A DNA stretch of 60,000 nt from Antedon mediterranea. Its lineage: Eukaryota > Echinodermata > Crinoidea > Comatulida > Antedonidae. The translations under genes and the position numbers were made by a program. The notes under the pieces are model-generated. The model was not told the DNA's origin and ran no database searches. It worked only from the letters and a program-made list of their open reading frames with translations. Shown in pieces: positions 45,690-56,987 of this stretch; within the stretch, counting starts at the first letter, position 1; each line of letters starts with the position of its first letter. The stretch spans positions 13,585,001 through 13,645,000 of the forward strand of contig NC_092673.1 in the NCBI RefSeq assembly GCF_964355755.1, read 5' to 3'.

Positions 45690-46140
45690 CCTCGTTACCT
45701 AATAACGCAACTGGTCTGGATGTGTAGCATTTTCCACAAATTTCTTAAAGTCCGTTTTAAACCTTGTGTATGTCTTTATGTCCCCATTGAATTTCGGCAA
45801 CTCCATTTTCTTTAGCTCAATTTTATGTGTTTCGGTTTGTCTTATTCCGTCTTTGGAGTCCTTTTGTACCGCCTCTTCTTGATCTTTTCTATGTTTATAA
45901 AAGAGTAGTCTGATCGCGCTATGAACGTCTATCCGTGGTAGCATCCATGCGTCTTCTTCTGCTTCTTTGTCAGCCGCCGTCAGATCTAATATCTTCTCGT
46001 GCGCATCTTTAAATTTTGGAATGACTCGTCCAACTCTTCATACAAATCTTTTAACAACTCCGGTGGATGATTTGCGTGTACTGATGTTTTCATCTCCTCT
46101 GCCTTTGTTTTAAAGCTCCGCTCTCTCCTCCGTAAAATTG
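45690..46140 (-). pseudogene. BEL/Pao Gag, N-terminal part
   Basis: Frames give ELLKDLYEELDESF, then KFKDAHEKILDLTAADKEAE, AWMLPRIDVHSAIRLLFYKH and MELPKFNGDIKTYTRFKTDF. The LPKFNG-x-x-xxYxxF block is typical of BEL gag. After DQLRY comes a frameshift, EDDYEQMW, and the LINE insertion. Confidence 0.8.
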
Positions 46141-46149
46141 TAAGCTCAA

Positions 46150-46765
46150 AACTAATAAAAGTAGATCAAATCAAAGTAATAAAATCTCTCCTTATCTTTC
46201 TACACTCAGAAACTTCTAACCACAAAATACTATTAATCAGGGATCAACATTCACGAGCCGAACCCCAACCTCAGCACAATAGAAACTCAAAATGATATCA
46301 ATTCGCGTTATGTTCTTGTGCAGAACATTACTAACATTTTACTCTTACATTAATACACTGACAGAATATAGTTCCAAAAATATAATGTTCTTAGACATCT
46401 ACAACTAACATGCATTACTATACACATATGCCGTATCATTCAATCCAAAACTTAGTTCAACTATAATTAAATAATGTATTATTTTTATCATATATAAATT
46501 AAAATAAAAAATCATTGTAAATTGGACTGTACAAAAATGATATATTCTTGATACAATTCCAGGTTTCATGCTTTATTAGGAGAGTGTGGGGTTTATGTTG
46601 TACTTATTCCTTCCATGCTGATTAGTAATCACATATCAACCATAGAAAATAAAAATAAAAAGACCGTGCAGTTATTGTATGGAGTCTTCTGTGGACCTAA
46701 TAGAGGCGGTTAAGTCATTTCATAAGCAGAGGCAGCAGAAGTAAAGGTGCTTAGGCCATCGTTTT
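46150..46765. other. No gene recognised; possible BEL 5' region
   Basis: Lies where the BEL 5' UTR and LTR would be. I find no partner LTR at the other end and no convincing primer binding site. Confidence 0.3.
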
Positions 46766-46769
46766 AGTA

Positions 46770-48370
46770 TTAAAACCCGGAATGGAAATAAGATTTACTA
46801 CATTGTCACTATCCTACAGTACAGTAAAAATTGTCGAAAACAAGGTAAGTAATATTATGTTTTCTTTCAACTAGTTTTCTAATAGAAAAAATTCAAACAA
46901 GTTATTTCTATTGGTTCTTTTCTTTGAAATAATATTTTATTTTTACAGGCCGTGCAAAGGTAGCAATCTTGCGACGTCACATCAAAGCTAAAGCTATCGC
47001 AAACCCATTTCAATCTGCAGCTGAAATTGTAGAGCAGACAATAGTGAACGACATTGGACCTGGGAACGTTGTACTACATCCAACACTACCTCGACCCATC
47101 AATCACAGCAGACAAACCGGACATTGACATTGACCAGACCAAATCACCCAGCAGATTTGCAGTTTGTCCTGGACCACAACCATATCCCACCTAGGTTTTT
47201 CCAGAAAGATGTCAGTGTAAATGGTGAACGCCACATCGTGTTTGCCTCCAACCATATGCTGCTGCTGCTTGAATAAAGAGCTAGAAGCTGGTTAGTCATA
47301 TTCTGCATATTAGTTATTACTTGCTTCAGCTACTCTTCCTTCAAATTTCTCCTTGTTCAGTTGCTTCCTTTTCCTATCCTATCTTTTCTTCTGAGATGGC
47401 CAATTTAATTTTATTTTGTTTTTAAATATTTTGTGCTTGATTTTATCTTTATTATGTAATTTTGTCAGCCAAATAATGTATTTTTCATAATATTTTGTGT
47501 TCTCATTTATTTATTTTATTTCTGAAAGCCCCTTTTGTACAACTATTCAGTATACATAGCCTCCGGAGATTGTACCAAGCAGATCCCTTTGGCATTTGTG
47601 CTGATGTCGGCAAGAAGCACCGCTGACTATACCGCCGTCATACAGAATGTACTTGAAGAAAGTGGCAGACTATGAGGCACCAGTTTGACAGACATTCAGG
47701 CAGCTTTTGCCTTACTTCTTCTTCTTACTTTATTAGTTGTTTCATGTCTAGTTAATTATAATGTTTCTTACTGTCATGTCTTTTCTGTTTAATACATAGT
47801 CAGTGTTTAAGAAAGTGCAGGAACTGGGCCTGCAACGAGCATACACCAATGATGCTGGTACATATGAAGTAAGTTCAGGATTATAAATCCTTTTTACCTA
47901 GCATGAATTCCTAGATTATAAAATGCATACTTCAATTTTATACAATTTGTTTTCTTTTATCTCTTTCCAGTTGGTCAGACAGTTGATGGCACTGCCCTTA
48001 TTGCCATGCGAACATATCCCCAATATTTTTTATTTCCTTCAACGAAATGCTGGTGCGACACCTGCGATCCGAGACCTGCTGTTCTATTACCGGACCACTT
48101 GGATAGAAGGAAACGTGTTTATTTACATCACAACAGGTTAAAATTCAAATATGTCTAACATTGCAACACAGTAACCATCTTGTCGATTTTCTTTCACCTA
48201 AACTTCAACTGTACTTACTTTTAGAAGTATTGCTTCTCGAGGTGCAACAACCAGACTTCTACGTCTATGGGAACAGTATCGCCAGGGCAACCGCTCAGCA
48301 AGATCTCTTTTAAATGCTGGATCGCACATTATCTCGCACAATGTCAGACAGTTTGATCAGTATTACTAGC
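46770..48370 (+). pseudogene. MULE-type transposase with introns, decayed
   Basis: After an acceptor at 46948 the plus strand reads RAKVAILRRHIKAKAIANPF, SAAEIVEQTIVND and VVLHPTLPRPI. Later blocks are FVQLFSIHSL near 47540, VFKKVQELGLQRAYTNDAG at 47798-47867, then after an intron LVRQLMALPLLPCEHIPNIF and ATPAIRDLLFYYRTTWIEG at 47970-48110, and LLRLWEQYRQG at about 48260. The order matches MULE (FLYWCH-associated) transposases: DNA-binding leader, DDE region and C-terminal helix. Many frameshifts and missing catalytic blocks show it is inactive. Confidence 0.55.
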
Positions 48371-48374
48371 ATTA

Positions 48375-48960
48375 AACATAAAATGTACAAATATCCGTCT
48401 AATTAATGTTTGAATAACAATATTCAATTTATTTATTGAAATAAATTAATTAATATTGTTATTAACTATAACAAACATTAATTAGACGGATATTTGATTA
48501 TTTGAAATAAACTAATTAATATTTTACATATTGTTATTAACTATAATTAGTAAGTATGGGTACTGGCAAGATAAATATATATATGTTAATGTAAAAAAAA
48601 AATCAAGATCAAATAAGTTAAAACAGGCAATCAAAGATGTTAACAAACAAAAGGCATAGTTATAAAGGCACGCCTCCAAAAGCTATGGGGTACAAAGCAG
48701 GAATGGTTGCTTATAAAGCAGGAAATTTAAAACAAAGACAAATGCTTCAAGTGTAAATAATTGTTAATATGTGAATGTCTCTGGCAAAATTAATGTTTAA
48801 AGGATCTAAATTGTACATTTATGCCGGTAGGGGCAAGAGTGCCAAGCTTTACAATTATTCTTTCTTCTATAATTCTACGAGATGTCTCAGAACCATTACA
48901 TACTCACCACCACCAGAAATTGTAATATCCGAAAGGGAATGCTCATTATTACAACAAGCA
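48375..48960. other. AT-rich spacer
   Basis: Contains an AT-rich inverted repeat (AACATTAATTAGACGGATAT at about 48473, complementary to 48390-48410). No gene recognised. Confidence 0.4.
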
Positions 48961-48971
48961 CGAATGTGCAA

Positions 48972-49297
48972 TACTCGGGGTACAGCGAAAGAAGCTGTAA
49001 TGACGTCATAAGACCGGATGTAACGTCACATACACATCAATAACCGCGCTACCAAATACGGCTATACGGTACCATCTTCGAGACGTGATATGGCTGCATC
49101 CGGTTTGAAATTAAAAAATCCGGCTCTATAGCTTTGAGGAAATGTCCCTGTAGTATATTCATGCTAAATCCGAGCTCAATACTACAACGAATAAGGGAGG
49201 AGTAGTACTTTATAAATCGCACTTTTTGCTCAATAGTGTCTGGATGGTAGAAGAAGAGGAAAAGATGAGAGAATCCTAGACTCAGTTACCCCGAGTA
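48972..49297. mobile_element. TIR element, copy 1
   Basis: Begins TACTCGGGGTAC and ends GTTACCCCGAGTA. About 85-90% identical by eye to 49822-50143. The short ORF 48775-49011 runs into it and is not real coding. Contains two TGACGTCA-like sites. Confidence 0.7.
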
Positions 49298-49366
49298 ATA
49301 AAACGAGATATACTCTATATTATATTACGTATACAGTATATTTCACCATAAAGTTAAAGAAAAATA

Positions 49367-49443
49367 GGTTTCGCCAGGGCTCGAACAACCGGGACCTTCT
49401 GCGTGTTGTTAAGCAGACTTGACAACCACTACACTACGAAACC
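49367..49443 (-). tRNA. tRNA-Val(AAC)-like, probable pseudogene
   Basis: On the minus strand the acceptor arms GGTTTCG and CGAAACC pair perfectly, with TAGTGTAGTGG in the A box position. The anticodon loop region reads TTAACAACACG, with three extra bases, and the T arm has another three-base insertion (GTTGTTCGA). These break the cloverleaf, so it is probably not functional. Confidence 0.5.
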
Positions 49444-49659
49444 TCTTGCACTAAAAATGTGGGTTACACAAAGTTTTTTAATCCATTTACATTACAGAAT
49501 AAATATGGTAATAAGCACAAAGCAAAAGAAACATGTGTAAAAGTGATAATTACCGATTACACAAAATAGTTATTAAAAAAAATAATAAAAATAAGATATA
49601 CTGTGTATAATTATCATATTGCGTATACAGTACTTTTCACCATAAAATAAAAAAAAAAA

Positions 49660-49731
49660 GGTTTCGCCCGGGCTCGAACCAGGTACCTTCTGCGTGTTAA
49701 GCAAACGTGATAACCACTACGCCAAGAAGCC
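49660..49731 (-). tRNA. tRNA-Val(AAC)-like, possibly degenerate
   Basis: Minus strand, 72 nt. A box TGGCGTAGTGG, anticodon loop TTAACAC with AAC at 49696-49698, intact T arm CCTGG-TTCGAGC-CCGGG, and a T-run terminator just downstream (49649-49659 as A). The acceptor stem has two mismatches (GGCTTCT against CGAAACC) and the D stem one. May be weak or dead. Confidence 0.55.
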
Positions 49732-49821
49732 GCATATAACTACCTTACGCTGTGTGGTGTGTCACACATTGTGGCTTCTTAATTAAACAAATTAATTAGC
49801 AAAAAAAGCACGAATGTGTGA

Positions 49822-50143
49822 TACTCGGGGTACAGCAAATGAAGCTGTAATGACGTCATAAGACGGGATGTGACGTCACATACACATCAATAACCTACCA
49901 AATACGGCTATATGGTACCATCTTCGAGACGTCATATGGCTGCATCCGGTTTGAAATTTAAAAATCCGGCTCTATAGATTTGAGGACATGTCCCTGTAGT
50001 ATATTCATGCCAAATCCCAGCTCAATACTACAACTAATAAGGGAGGAGTAGTACTTTAAAAATCGCACTTTTTACTCAATAGTGTCCAGATGGAGGAAGA
50101 GGAGGAGAAAATGAGTAAGTCCTAGACTCGGGTACCCCGAGTA
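49822..50143. mobile_element. TIR element, copy 2
   Basis: Perfect 12-bp termini TACTCGGGGTAC and GTACCCCGAGTA. Same family as 48972-49297. No ORF; a MITE. Confidence 0.75.
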
Positions 50144-50512
50144 AAAAATGGGTGGCTACAGGTAATCCGGGAGTCTTTAGTTTAATAGACCTTAAATGTT
50201 ATGTTAATGTAAAGCTGTTTAGTTTGAAAGAAAAAGCAGTACCAACTTCTTTGAATGTTAATGAAAAAAAGTAAAATTGTTGCTAATAAATATTCAACTA
50301 GTTCCATTTAAATTCTTTTTTCTTTTAATTCTTTTGGTCACCAAGAATTTTTTATAACACTGAACAGTATAGAAAACGTAGATATGGGCGCTCCATACTA
50401 ACGGCCCCTTTGCACAGGAAGTCGAATTCAATAGCGGCCGGAGTGCATAACATCCCGCTAAACTGATACGGAGTGATCGGCTTCCTTTTGGAAGTGGTAG
50501 GAAATTATTTTA
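50144..50512. other. No gene recognised
   Basis: No coding or repeat signal seen. Confidence 0.4.
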
Positions 50513-51285
50513 CGCCGTGGTTAGGATTCCGGCACCGGAACTCAACTGCTCACCGTTAGGGAATCCGACACGCTATTGCGCATGCCCAGAGCTCTGGGAA
50601 GTGAATTAGCTTGCACTAATAATACAGTAGTGCCACACACCACACACCACCACCGAGAGTCGGAGTGTTATAGAGATTTACTGTAGCCTCGATAGTCGTT
50701 GCGCGAGCGAGAGATGGATGAAACTTGGCCTATGCCATGCATGAATTAATAATTGGAATACGACTACGCCACGCGTTAAAATAATTATAATGATATTAAT
50801 AAGAATCAGTATCTATCTAAGAATCGTAATGCTGTTTTTAGCGTTGCGACCCCGAATTTCCGAACAGTTTTTTCACATCCACGCGGTGGCTGCCGTCAAC
50901 AAATCAACTTATGATTGCATGTTATGTACACTAGGCCTATAATGCGTTATGAAAAATTAAAAAAACTAGTCATGTAATTACTGTATATAATTCATAATGA
51001 TATGAAGTTTATATATGAATGAAGCAACCACTTTTTAATTACAAAATAAATAGGCCCACTGATCACGTCTAACTGGTAGCCCTAGCCTAGATTAGTGGAT
51101 CCCGTATTAGTACGCATGTAGGCTAGTTCGCCGTGTGGGCGCCATGGCGCAGCTATGAAATGATCCATCGCGCGCTGTTATTAGAGGAGAGTCGCCGATT
51201 ACCCCGCTCTGGGCATGCGCAATAGCGTGTCGGATTCCCTAACGCTGGGCAGTTGAGTTCCGGTGCCGGAATCCTAACCACGGCG
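50513..51285. mobile_element. Element with long terminal inverted repeats
   Basis: Left arm 50513-50600 (CGCCGTGGTTAGGATTCCGG...) and right arm 51199-51285 are near-perfect inverted copies over about 85 bp, sharing AATCCGACACGCTATTGCGC. The 600-bp middle has no ORF. A non-autonomous fold-back or MITE; target duplication not clear. Confidence 0.75.
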
Positions 51286-51364
51286 ATTATCGCATCAATA
51301 GTAAACTTGTTATTCTTTTGTAATTTTCATCCACTTGAGCCATTTTCTTGTTTTATTTGCTTTC

Positions 51365-52180
51365 ATAGTTTTTTCCAATGAAAGAAAGATTAGCTTCAAT
51401 TCTTCCCGTATTTGTTCAAGCACTGAATCAACATGTTCCACCTCCATCGTGCTGTTGCTGTTTAATGCACCAGGCTAAACCACCAGCAAACAAATCACAG
51501 ATTTGAATGGACAAGAGTGGAGGTAGGACTAAATATATCTTAATATAACGTACAAAACATCATAATTTCCTGAGTCCATACATGAAATCTGCAATTAACA
51601 TGTGTTTGTTCCATTTGTTTTTTACAGGTTATAAACTGCGGGTCTTCTTTTTTGGAGATTACGATTTTCTAGTCCGATAGATTAATATATATTTGCACAT
51701 CTACAAAAGATGACATGAACAGGGGAATTGAAAGGGGACTGAGATGTCTACAGAATATTTCTGAAGATCATGCAAAATTTATTGACTCTGGGCCGAAAGA
51801 GGAAAAAAGCAAGGATGTTTCTAGAAACATTGTCCGGGAGCCAATGGTTAATATAGATATTGACCATGTAGGTTTTGATTTTACATTTTAAAAGAACATT
51901 ACATAATAAAATATTAAATTAAAAAATAAATTTAAATATAAACACTCATCATAACTAACTATAATTCTAATAATATAATTTATGGTATTATTTGATTTTT
52001 CAAATAGGTATCAATACCATGTCTTCACATTTCACTAGGAGTTTTTAAAAACCTATATGATCTGCTAGAATGTGAAGCCCATGAGATGGACAATCAACTC
52101 TGAAAGTTCAAGTATGGAAAAACAGTGTACTTAATGAAATCAAAGATTCACTAATCCAGAAAATGAAAGAACTTGTAAGT
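51365..52180 (+). pseudogene. RAG1-RING-associated-type transposase, copy 1
   Basis: Exon-like blocks with GT/AG borders: IVLLLFNAPG and QITDLNGQEWR (to about 51522); YKLRVFFFGDYDFLVR at 51630-51680 followed by a stop; CLQNISEDHAKFIDSG and VSRNIVREPMVNIDIDHV to 51868; then after an intron SIPCLHISLGVFKNLYDLLE at 52008. The blocks match copy 2 (55790-56735) in order and splice position. Catalytic residues are not assigned. Stops and missing N-terminus show it is dead. Confidence 0.6.
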
Positions 52181-52189
52181 AAAATATCA

Positions 52190-53040
52190 CCTACATGTAC
52201 CAACGGTCTTTTGGTACCTCCCCAGTACTCATTGTCGGAACAGCCGCACTGGTTGCCGTACCACTCATCTGACAAATGTCCCGGCATGCAAAATCGGATT
52301 CCTTACAGACAAATTTGTTTCCCTTTCTTGTGACCGTGATTAATTAAAACAAAAAGCCGAAAAAACTAAGAATATACGAAAAGGCAAGAAATAAATTAAA
52401 TAATTTGTCTAAATCACTAAAACGCGACTATATAAATAAATAATGTCACTAAAACATTATGGAAAACCATGAAAGGATTTTGAAAAAAAAAAACAAAACA
52501 AACCCGAGCATCTTATCGCTGCTAAAATCTCTGCTGGGTCTGCTGCATACCCGATGCCTTCTTTTCCTGGTAGTGAGCGCCACTAAGGATAATTAGAGGG
52601 CACTCGAGGAGCTGTGCCAGGTATGGTAGGCCTACATCAACGGATTCCAAACGCCGTTGTTTCCCTAGACCAACCGGACTATCACCACCTCAAGTAGAGT
52701 GCCAGCAGCAGAACGTGGAAAATGATCATCCAACGCCTCTGATCTGTCAGTTAAGGCAGGCCGAAAGAGTTGCTCTGCGGTCAACCGGGAGGTGGTTGAT
52801 CGTTTGGCTTAGCCGGGAAGTGGCCAGTTGAGGGCAGCGGCGGTTCGGATGTTGGAGGGGTTCTTGGAAAACCTCCGCTTTCACGCCGAATTTACGTAGT
52901 TTCTTTTTTTTAAATTCTATGTTATGTATGTTATTGTGTTAAAAAAGAAATGAAGTGAAAGAAAAGAAAAGAGCAGCATGTGAAGGAAGAAGAACAAGAG
53001 GGAGGAAAAACAAAGAAAAGATGGAAGGAATGTACAGTAG
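52190..53040. other. No gene recognised
   Basis: A GC-richer tract at 52500-52880 could be the 5' UTR of a LINE or a SINE cluster, but I see no diagnostic motif. The ORF 52980-53201 overlaps a dispersed repeat and is not supported. Confidence 0.35.
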
Positions 53041-53042
53041 TA

Positions 53043-53700
53043 CTACAAATGCTAAAGCGGAGCGCGTCGTACTTATTGGAATGTAGACTACGTTTGAATT
53101 CACTTGAAAAAGTCAGAGACGCTCATAGCCTGGGTGCAGAACAGTTAATATACACATTTGCTGGAAAAAAGTATAGGAAAATTTGTTTGGGGTTTTTCTG
53201 ATAGAGTATACCATATAGAATGTCCGAAAAAAAATCCCCATCCCAGGGTCTTAGGGAAAATTTTTTACGGCACTTTTAAATTTTGGCCTATTAACACACA
53301 AATTCCTATTAACACACACACAATATATAGGAGATAGGGAAAATCAATTAACAGTTTTTGTTACTTGCAGTTGTGTTTTAAGGCTTAAAATTAGTAGAGG
53401 CTTACTTTAATAACTACTTCACATAGTAGTTGATGAATCAAGTCGATATGATGACATCATCATGCTAGAATCCAATATGGCGTCCAATTTGGTGGGAAAA
53501 ACAGGGTATTGCTAAACCCAGCAAACCTCCCAAAAAAACATAGCAAACCTCACCGAACCAACATAAGTGATTGAATCATGGAGTGTACGGCATAACAATT
53601 ATAAATACTCACTTATATTGACCTATATTTTGAAGACCAATATTATTATGGTGAGTATACTTTACGTTGTAGTCATTTATCGTAGTTAAGTAAAACAACC
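53043..53700. repeat. Dispersed repeat, copy B
   Basis: Carries the same two blocks as 28459-28630 in the same order, but with about 500 bp between them. Confidence 0.55.
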
Positions 53701-53884
53701 CTCAATGTAGATGGTACAGGGAATAATTTCGCTAGTGTAGCATAGCAAAAAGCTATACAAAACAACCTTTTTGCTACACATTTCTACAATTGTGTAGCAA
53801 AAAATACAATACAAAACTATGTTTCTTGACTAAAAAATCAGTTTGATTAGCAATTTTGCTAAACAAGATTTCCAAATGAAATTT

Positions 53885-54150
53885 TTCCCTGTGGTAATGA
53901 AAGAAACTATCCTGATATTGCTAATCATTTTAATACATATTTTTCTAATGAACTTGCATCACATTTTAATGACTGTGATAACGACTCAAGGGTAATATCG
54001 TTTCTACAACGTTTCAACTTTAAAGATATTAATGGAAATGAAATTGAAGCTTTGTTGGAAATTGGAAAGAATACAATGCTCTATTTTTATCACATATTGA
54101 TTATTGTTCAACAGTCTGGGGTAATAGTTCAAACGCCCGGGCAACAAGCA
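53885..54150 (+). pseudogene. CR1-type LINE fragment with internal deletion
   Basis: Reads NESYPDIANHFNTYFSNELA and RFNFKDINGNEIEALLE, then jumps to YNALFLSHIDYCSTVWGNSS in another frame. The first is the reverse transcriptase N-terminus, the second the C-terminal part; most of the palm is deleted. Confidence 0.7.
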
Positions 54151-54159
54151 TTCCTGTGC

Positions 54160-54985
54160 CTGGTGGCAGGATGTGGTTGGGTGCCTGAAAACCCAAAACA
54201 ACATTTATGACCGAGACAGCGCACAAGGTATCTGCGACCACCTCACCTCGACGCTGGAGTTTTATCTAGGAATTGGTGAAACTTCTTCCAGAGTGCGGTA
54301 AGAGTGTCGCCAAAGCGGTGACACTTTTTAGCGCCGAGGAAAAAATCCAACCTGGATTTTTCTATACGAAGGCAGTAAGAAGAATAAATACAGTCTTACA
54401 ATGACCAATTAATAAAGTTTTCCCCGAATCTTACTGTGTTTGCTTTATTATTGTATTTTGTATTAGGGAAAATTGACTAGGATTAAAAAATATTATTAAA
54501 AAAACGAAATTTTAACGATGTTTGCAATATTTTCAAAAGCCGAAAATATACATAAATAGCGCCCTCACGGCGAAAGTTTATCGTCGCGGTAAGTTCAAGC
54601 TTTTCTCAGCAATTTTTTCGAGCAACACCGTTAATTCCAAGTGAAAGCCGAGACTTTATTCTGTATTTAGCTCAAAATTTAGGCGGACGGCTAATTTAAA
54701 ATTGGTTTGAGCTAAATTTGAAATTGACTAATTTCTGTTCTAAATTCCAGTGATTTTATAGGTAAAAATAGGCCTAGGGCAAAGTTGATTATATATTATT
54801 TTAAAGAATTGTGTATTGGTTTTGCATTGACTGTATGTGGTATGTTACTGTTATTTATTGTCTTGTGAAATGGAGTACCATACATATATGCATTGAGTAA
54901 TTTATGTTGTGTATGTGGTGTCAAGTTAACATGAAATCAGCGAAAATTTGAAGTAACTAAAGTAAAAGATAGCGTCTTGACATTT
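54160..54985. other. No gene recognised
   Basis: Non-coding spacer. May contain the 5' end of the element starting near 54990, but no terminal repeat was found. Confidence 0.35.
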
Positions 54986-54989
54986 TAAA

Positions 54990-55640
54990 ATATCAATTTA
55001 ACTCATGAACACAAAGATGTACATCTACTATTCATTTGCAAGAACTGTCAATTTTCACAAGCTATAACAAGAAGGTACATCTGGAGACAACACACACAAC
55101 AATCATGTTTCACATGTTATTTATTATCAGAACAGTCAAAACCAGCTAAAAGACTAAAACAAGTAAAACTCAACACATTATTTTCTGAAACAGAATGTGA
55201 CATTATTCCATCAAAATTTACAGTCAAGGACAAAATCAATTCTGAACCTTTTATTTGCCAAATATGCAACTCGATTTTGTCTTTCAACAGTCTTGAGTCA
55301 AACTGTTCACATCACTATTGTTCTAGTTGTCTGTACATATGTTCATGTCTTGTGTGCGCAAAGCCAATGCAAATGCTGGAATTTAAACCCGCCTCCCAAA
55401 TTATAATAGAGTCTCTAAAATCACTAGAATTACAATGCTCGTGCAATAAGTTCATGACATATTTGTGAACACCAGACAACTAAAGAAGTGGTTTATCATA
55501 ATGTTTCTAAAGCTGTATCAGTGTTAGAGAAATCACTAGAAGATAGTCATGTCTCACAAACAATACAAACGTTTGCAAAAAAAGTTGTTTACAATCAACT
55601 CAAGAAAAGTATGGAAATGCTGATTGCAACAAATGGTCGG
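54990..55640 (+). CDS. RAG1 N-terminus-like zinc/RING exon
   Basis: An open frame gives CKNCQFSQAITRRYIWRQHT and SCFTC, then a linker with Lys/Arg (PAKRLKQVKL), then FICQICNSILSFNSLESNCS with HHYCSSCL and CLVCAKPM, then ASQIIIESLKSLELQCSCN. The spacing and several residues follow the RAG1 N-terminal region: Cys-pair module, basic linker, RING, then a second zinc motif with an SFL/IIES helix. After a 1-nt shift near 55460 it continues CEHQTTKEVVYHNVSKAV to a GTGAGT donor at 55641. RAG1-like N-termini are also known from transposons (ProtoRAG, and N-RAG-TP of molluscs, as I recall). Confidence 0.6.
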
Positions 55641-55789
55641 GTGAGTGCTTTAAAACAAATTCTGTAACTATCATATTGCATGTTATAAAAAGTAGATTAA
55701 TATTATTATAACAGAATTGTGTAGTTATTTAGTGTCAATAGGTTGTGTGTCTAGCATAAAACATACAAATACAATTCTTATCTACAGCC

Positions 55790-56735
55790 AGAAAAGATCG
55801 CTATCATAACAAACACCAAAGTCTCAAGTGATAATGACAATATGTAGCCTTGCAAAACCAAATTCAATTAACAACATCATCGTCGTACTAATATTTGATG
55901 CCCCTAACATGATGTTTAATATTAACCGGACTCTTCCGTCAGTGGCCCATCAAGTTGTTTCTTTGAACGGGGGAAAATGGCGGTAAGAATACAACTAGTA
56001 TATCAACTTAACAATTATGTGGATGCGTATATATGTAAAAAACTAAAAATATATGTATAATTTCTTTCAGCAATTACAGAGTTTTCTGTTTTGGGGACTA
56101 TGAGTATCTCACAAAACTCTATGGATTAAATAGACCAAATGGTAAACTATTAAATTATTTTATAAACCAATTTTATTTATACTGTATTACTGCATATTTT
56201 AGCATTTTTAAACATTGTGAAAAAATTTGGGTTTGAATACTTTTAGCTCAATACTGCTGTTTGTGAAAAAGCAGAAATGCAATTAAAGGCACCACCCGCC
56301 AAACAGCGCTCATTGGCTTCCATTAGAGCCAACTACAGAATGTTTATGGAAGATGGCGGAATTGGAAGCCAATCTAAGGATGTTTCCATGAGCGTTGTTA
56401 ATAATCCCTTAGTATCAATTAAGGTAGATCATGTAAGTACATCAGTTTTGTTTTTAATTAAATTTATATTAGAGAAACAAATGTACTTACTTCATTATAT
56501 GGCACTGTTGGTATTAAAATTTATATCTTTTAGGTGTCTGTTCCTAGCCTGCACTTTTCATTGGGCATATTCAAGAAGCTCTTTGATATGCTTGAGACGA
56601 AGGCTCACAGCATAGATTGCCTCATATATTCCGTAAGGAAAAATGGAGAACTTGATGACACTTCTGAATCAAAGTTTGATAAAATAATTCAACATCAGAT
56701 CCAAACACAAAGGCACAATTACGGGATGCCGTAAG
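55790..56735 (+). pseudogene. Transposase core downstream of the RAG1-like RING, copy 2
   Basis: Blocks with splice borders: PEKIAIITNTKVSSDNDN, IIVVLIFDAPN and VVSLNGGKWR; NYRVFCFGDYEYLTKLYGLN at 56072-56132; then MQLKAPPAKQRSLASIRANY, FMEDGGIGSQSKDVSMSVVN and VSIKVDHV; then VSVPSLHFSLGIFKKLFDML from 56535. The FGDYxxLxxLYGL and LHxSLGxFxKLFxxLE blocks belong to a transposon-derived family common in cnidarians, molluscs and fish. An RNase H-like nuclease role is likely but the acidic triad is not resolved. Stops at 55845 and near 56733 indicate decay. A further piece (NPERFAVFMDIIQTTIGCNR) lies at 56865-56930. Confidence 0.6.
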
Positions 56736-56987
56736 GGCGACGGACCCCGTGCAGCAGGCTTGTAAAACATTGCTTCTAAAACTTTTTACAAAGAATGAGA
56801 TTACATCCTCGTCAGTGACATGAAAAAACCAACAAATGTACAGGTCAGCCACGCCCACCACTAAATCCTGAAAGGTTTGCAGTCTTTATGGATATCATTC
56901 AGACAACAATAGGTTGCAACAGAACGAACATAATTGAAAAGGTGCAGAACATAATGAAGGTCCTAAGGAAAAAAAGGACTTATAATT

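Larger units (their letters stand above)
34345..46140 (-). mobile_element. BEL/Pao element broken by nested insertions
   Basis: Minus-strand order: gag (46140-44022), reverse transcriptase (43920-43154), then after a gap filled by CR1 and a DNA transposon the end of RNase H and the integrase (35340-34345). LTRs are not identified. A LINE fragment interrupts gag at 44600-45637. Confidence 0.75.
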
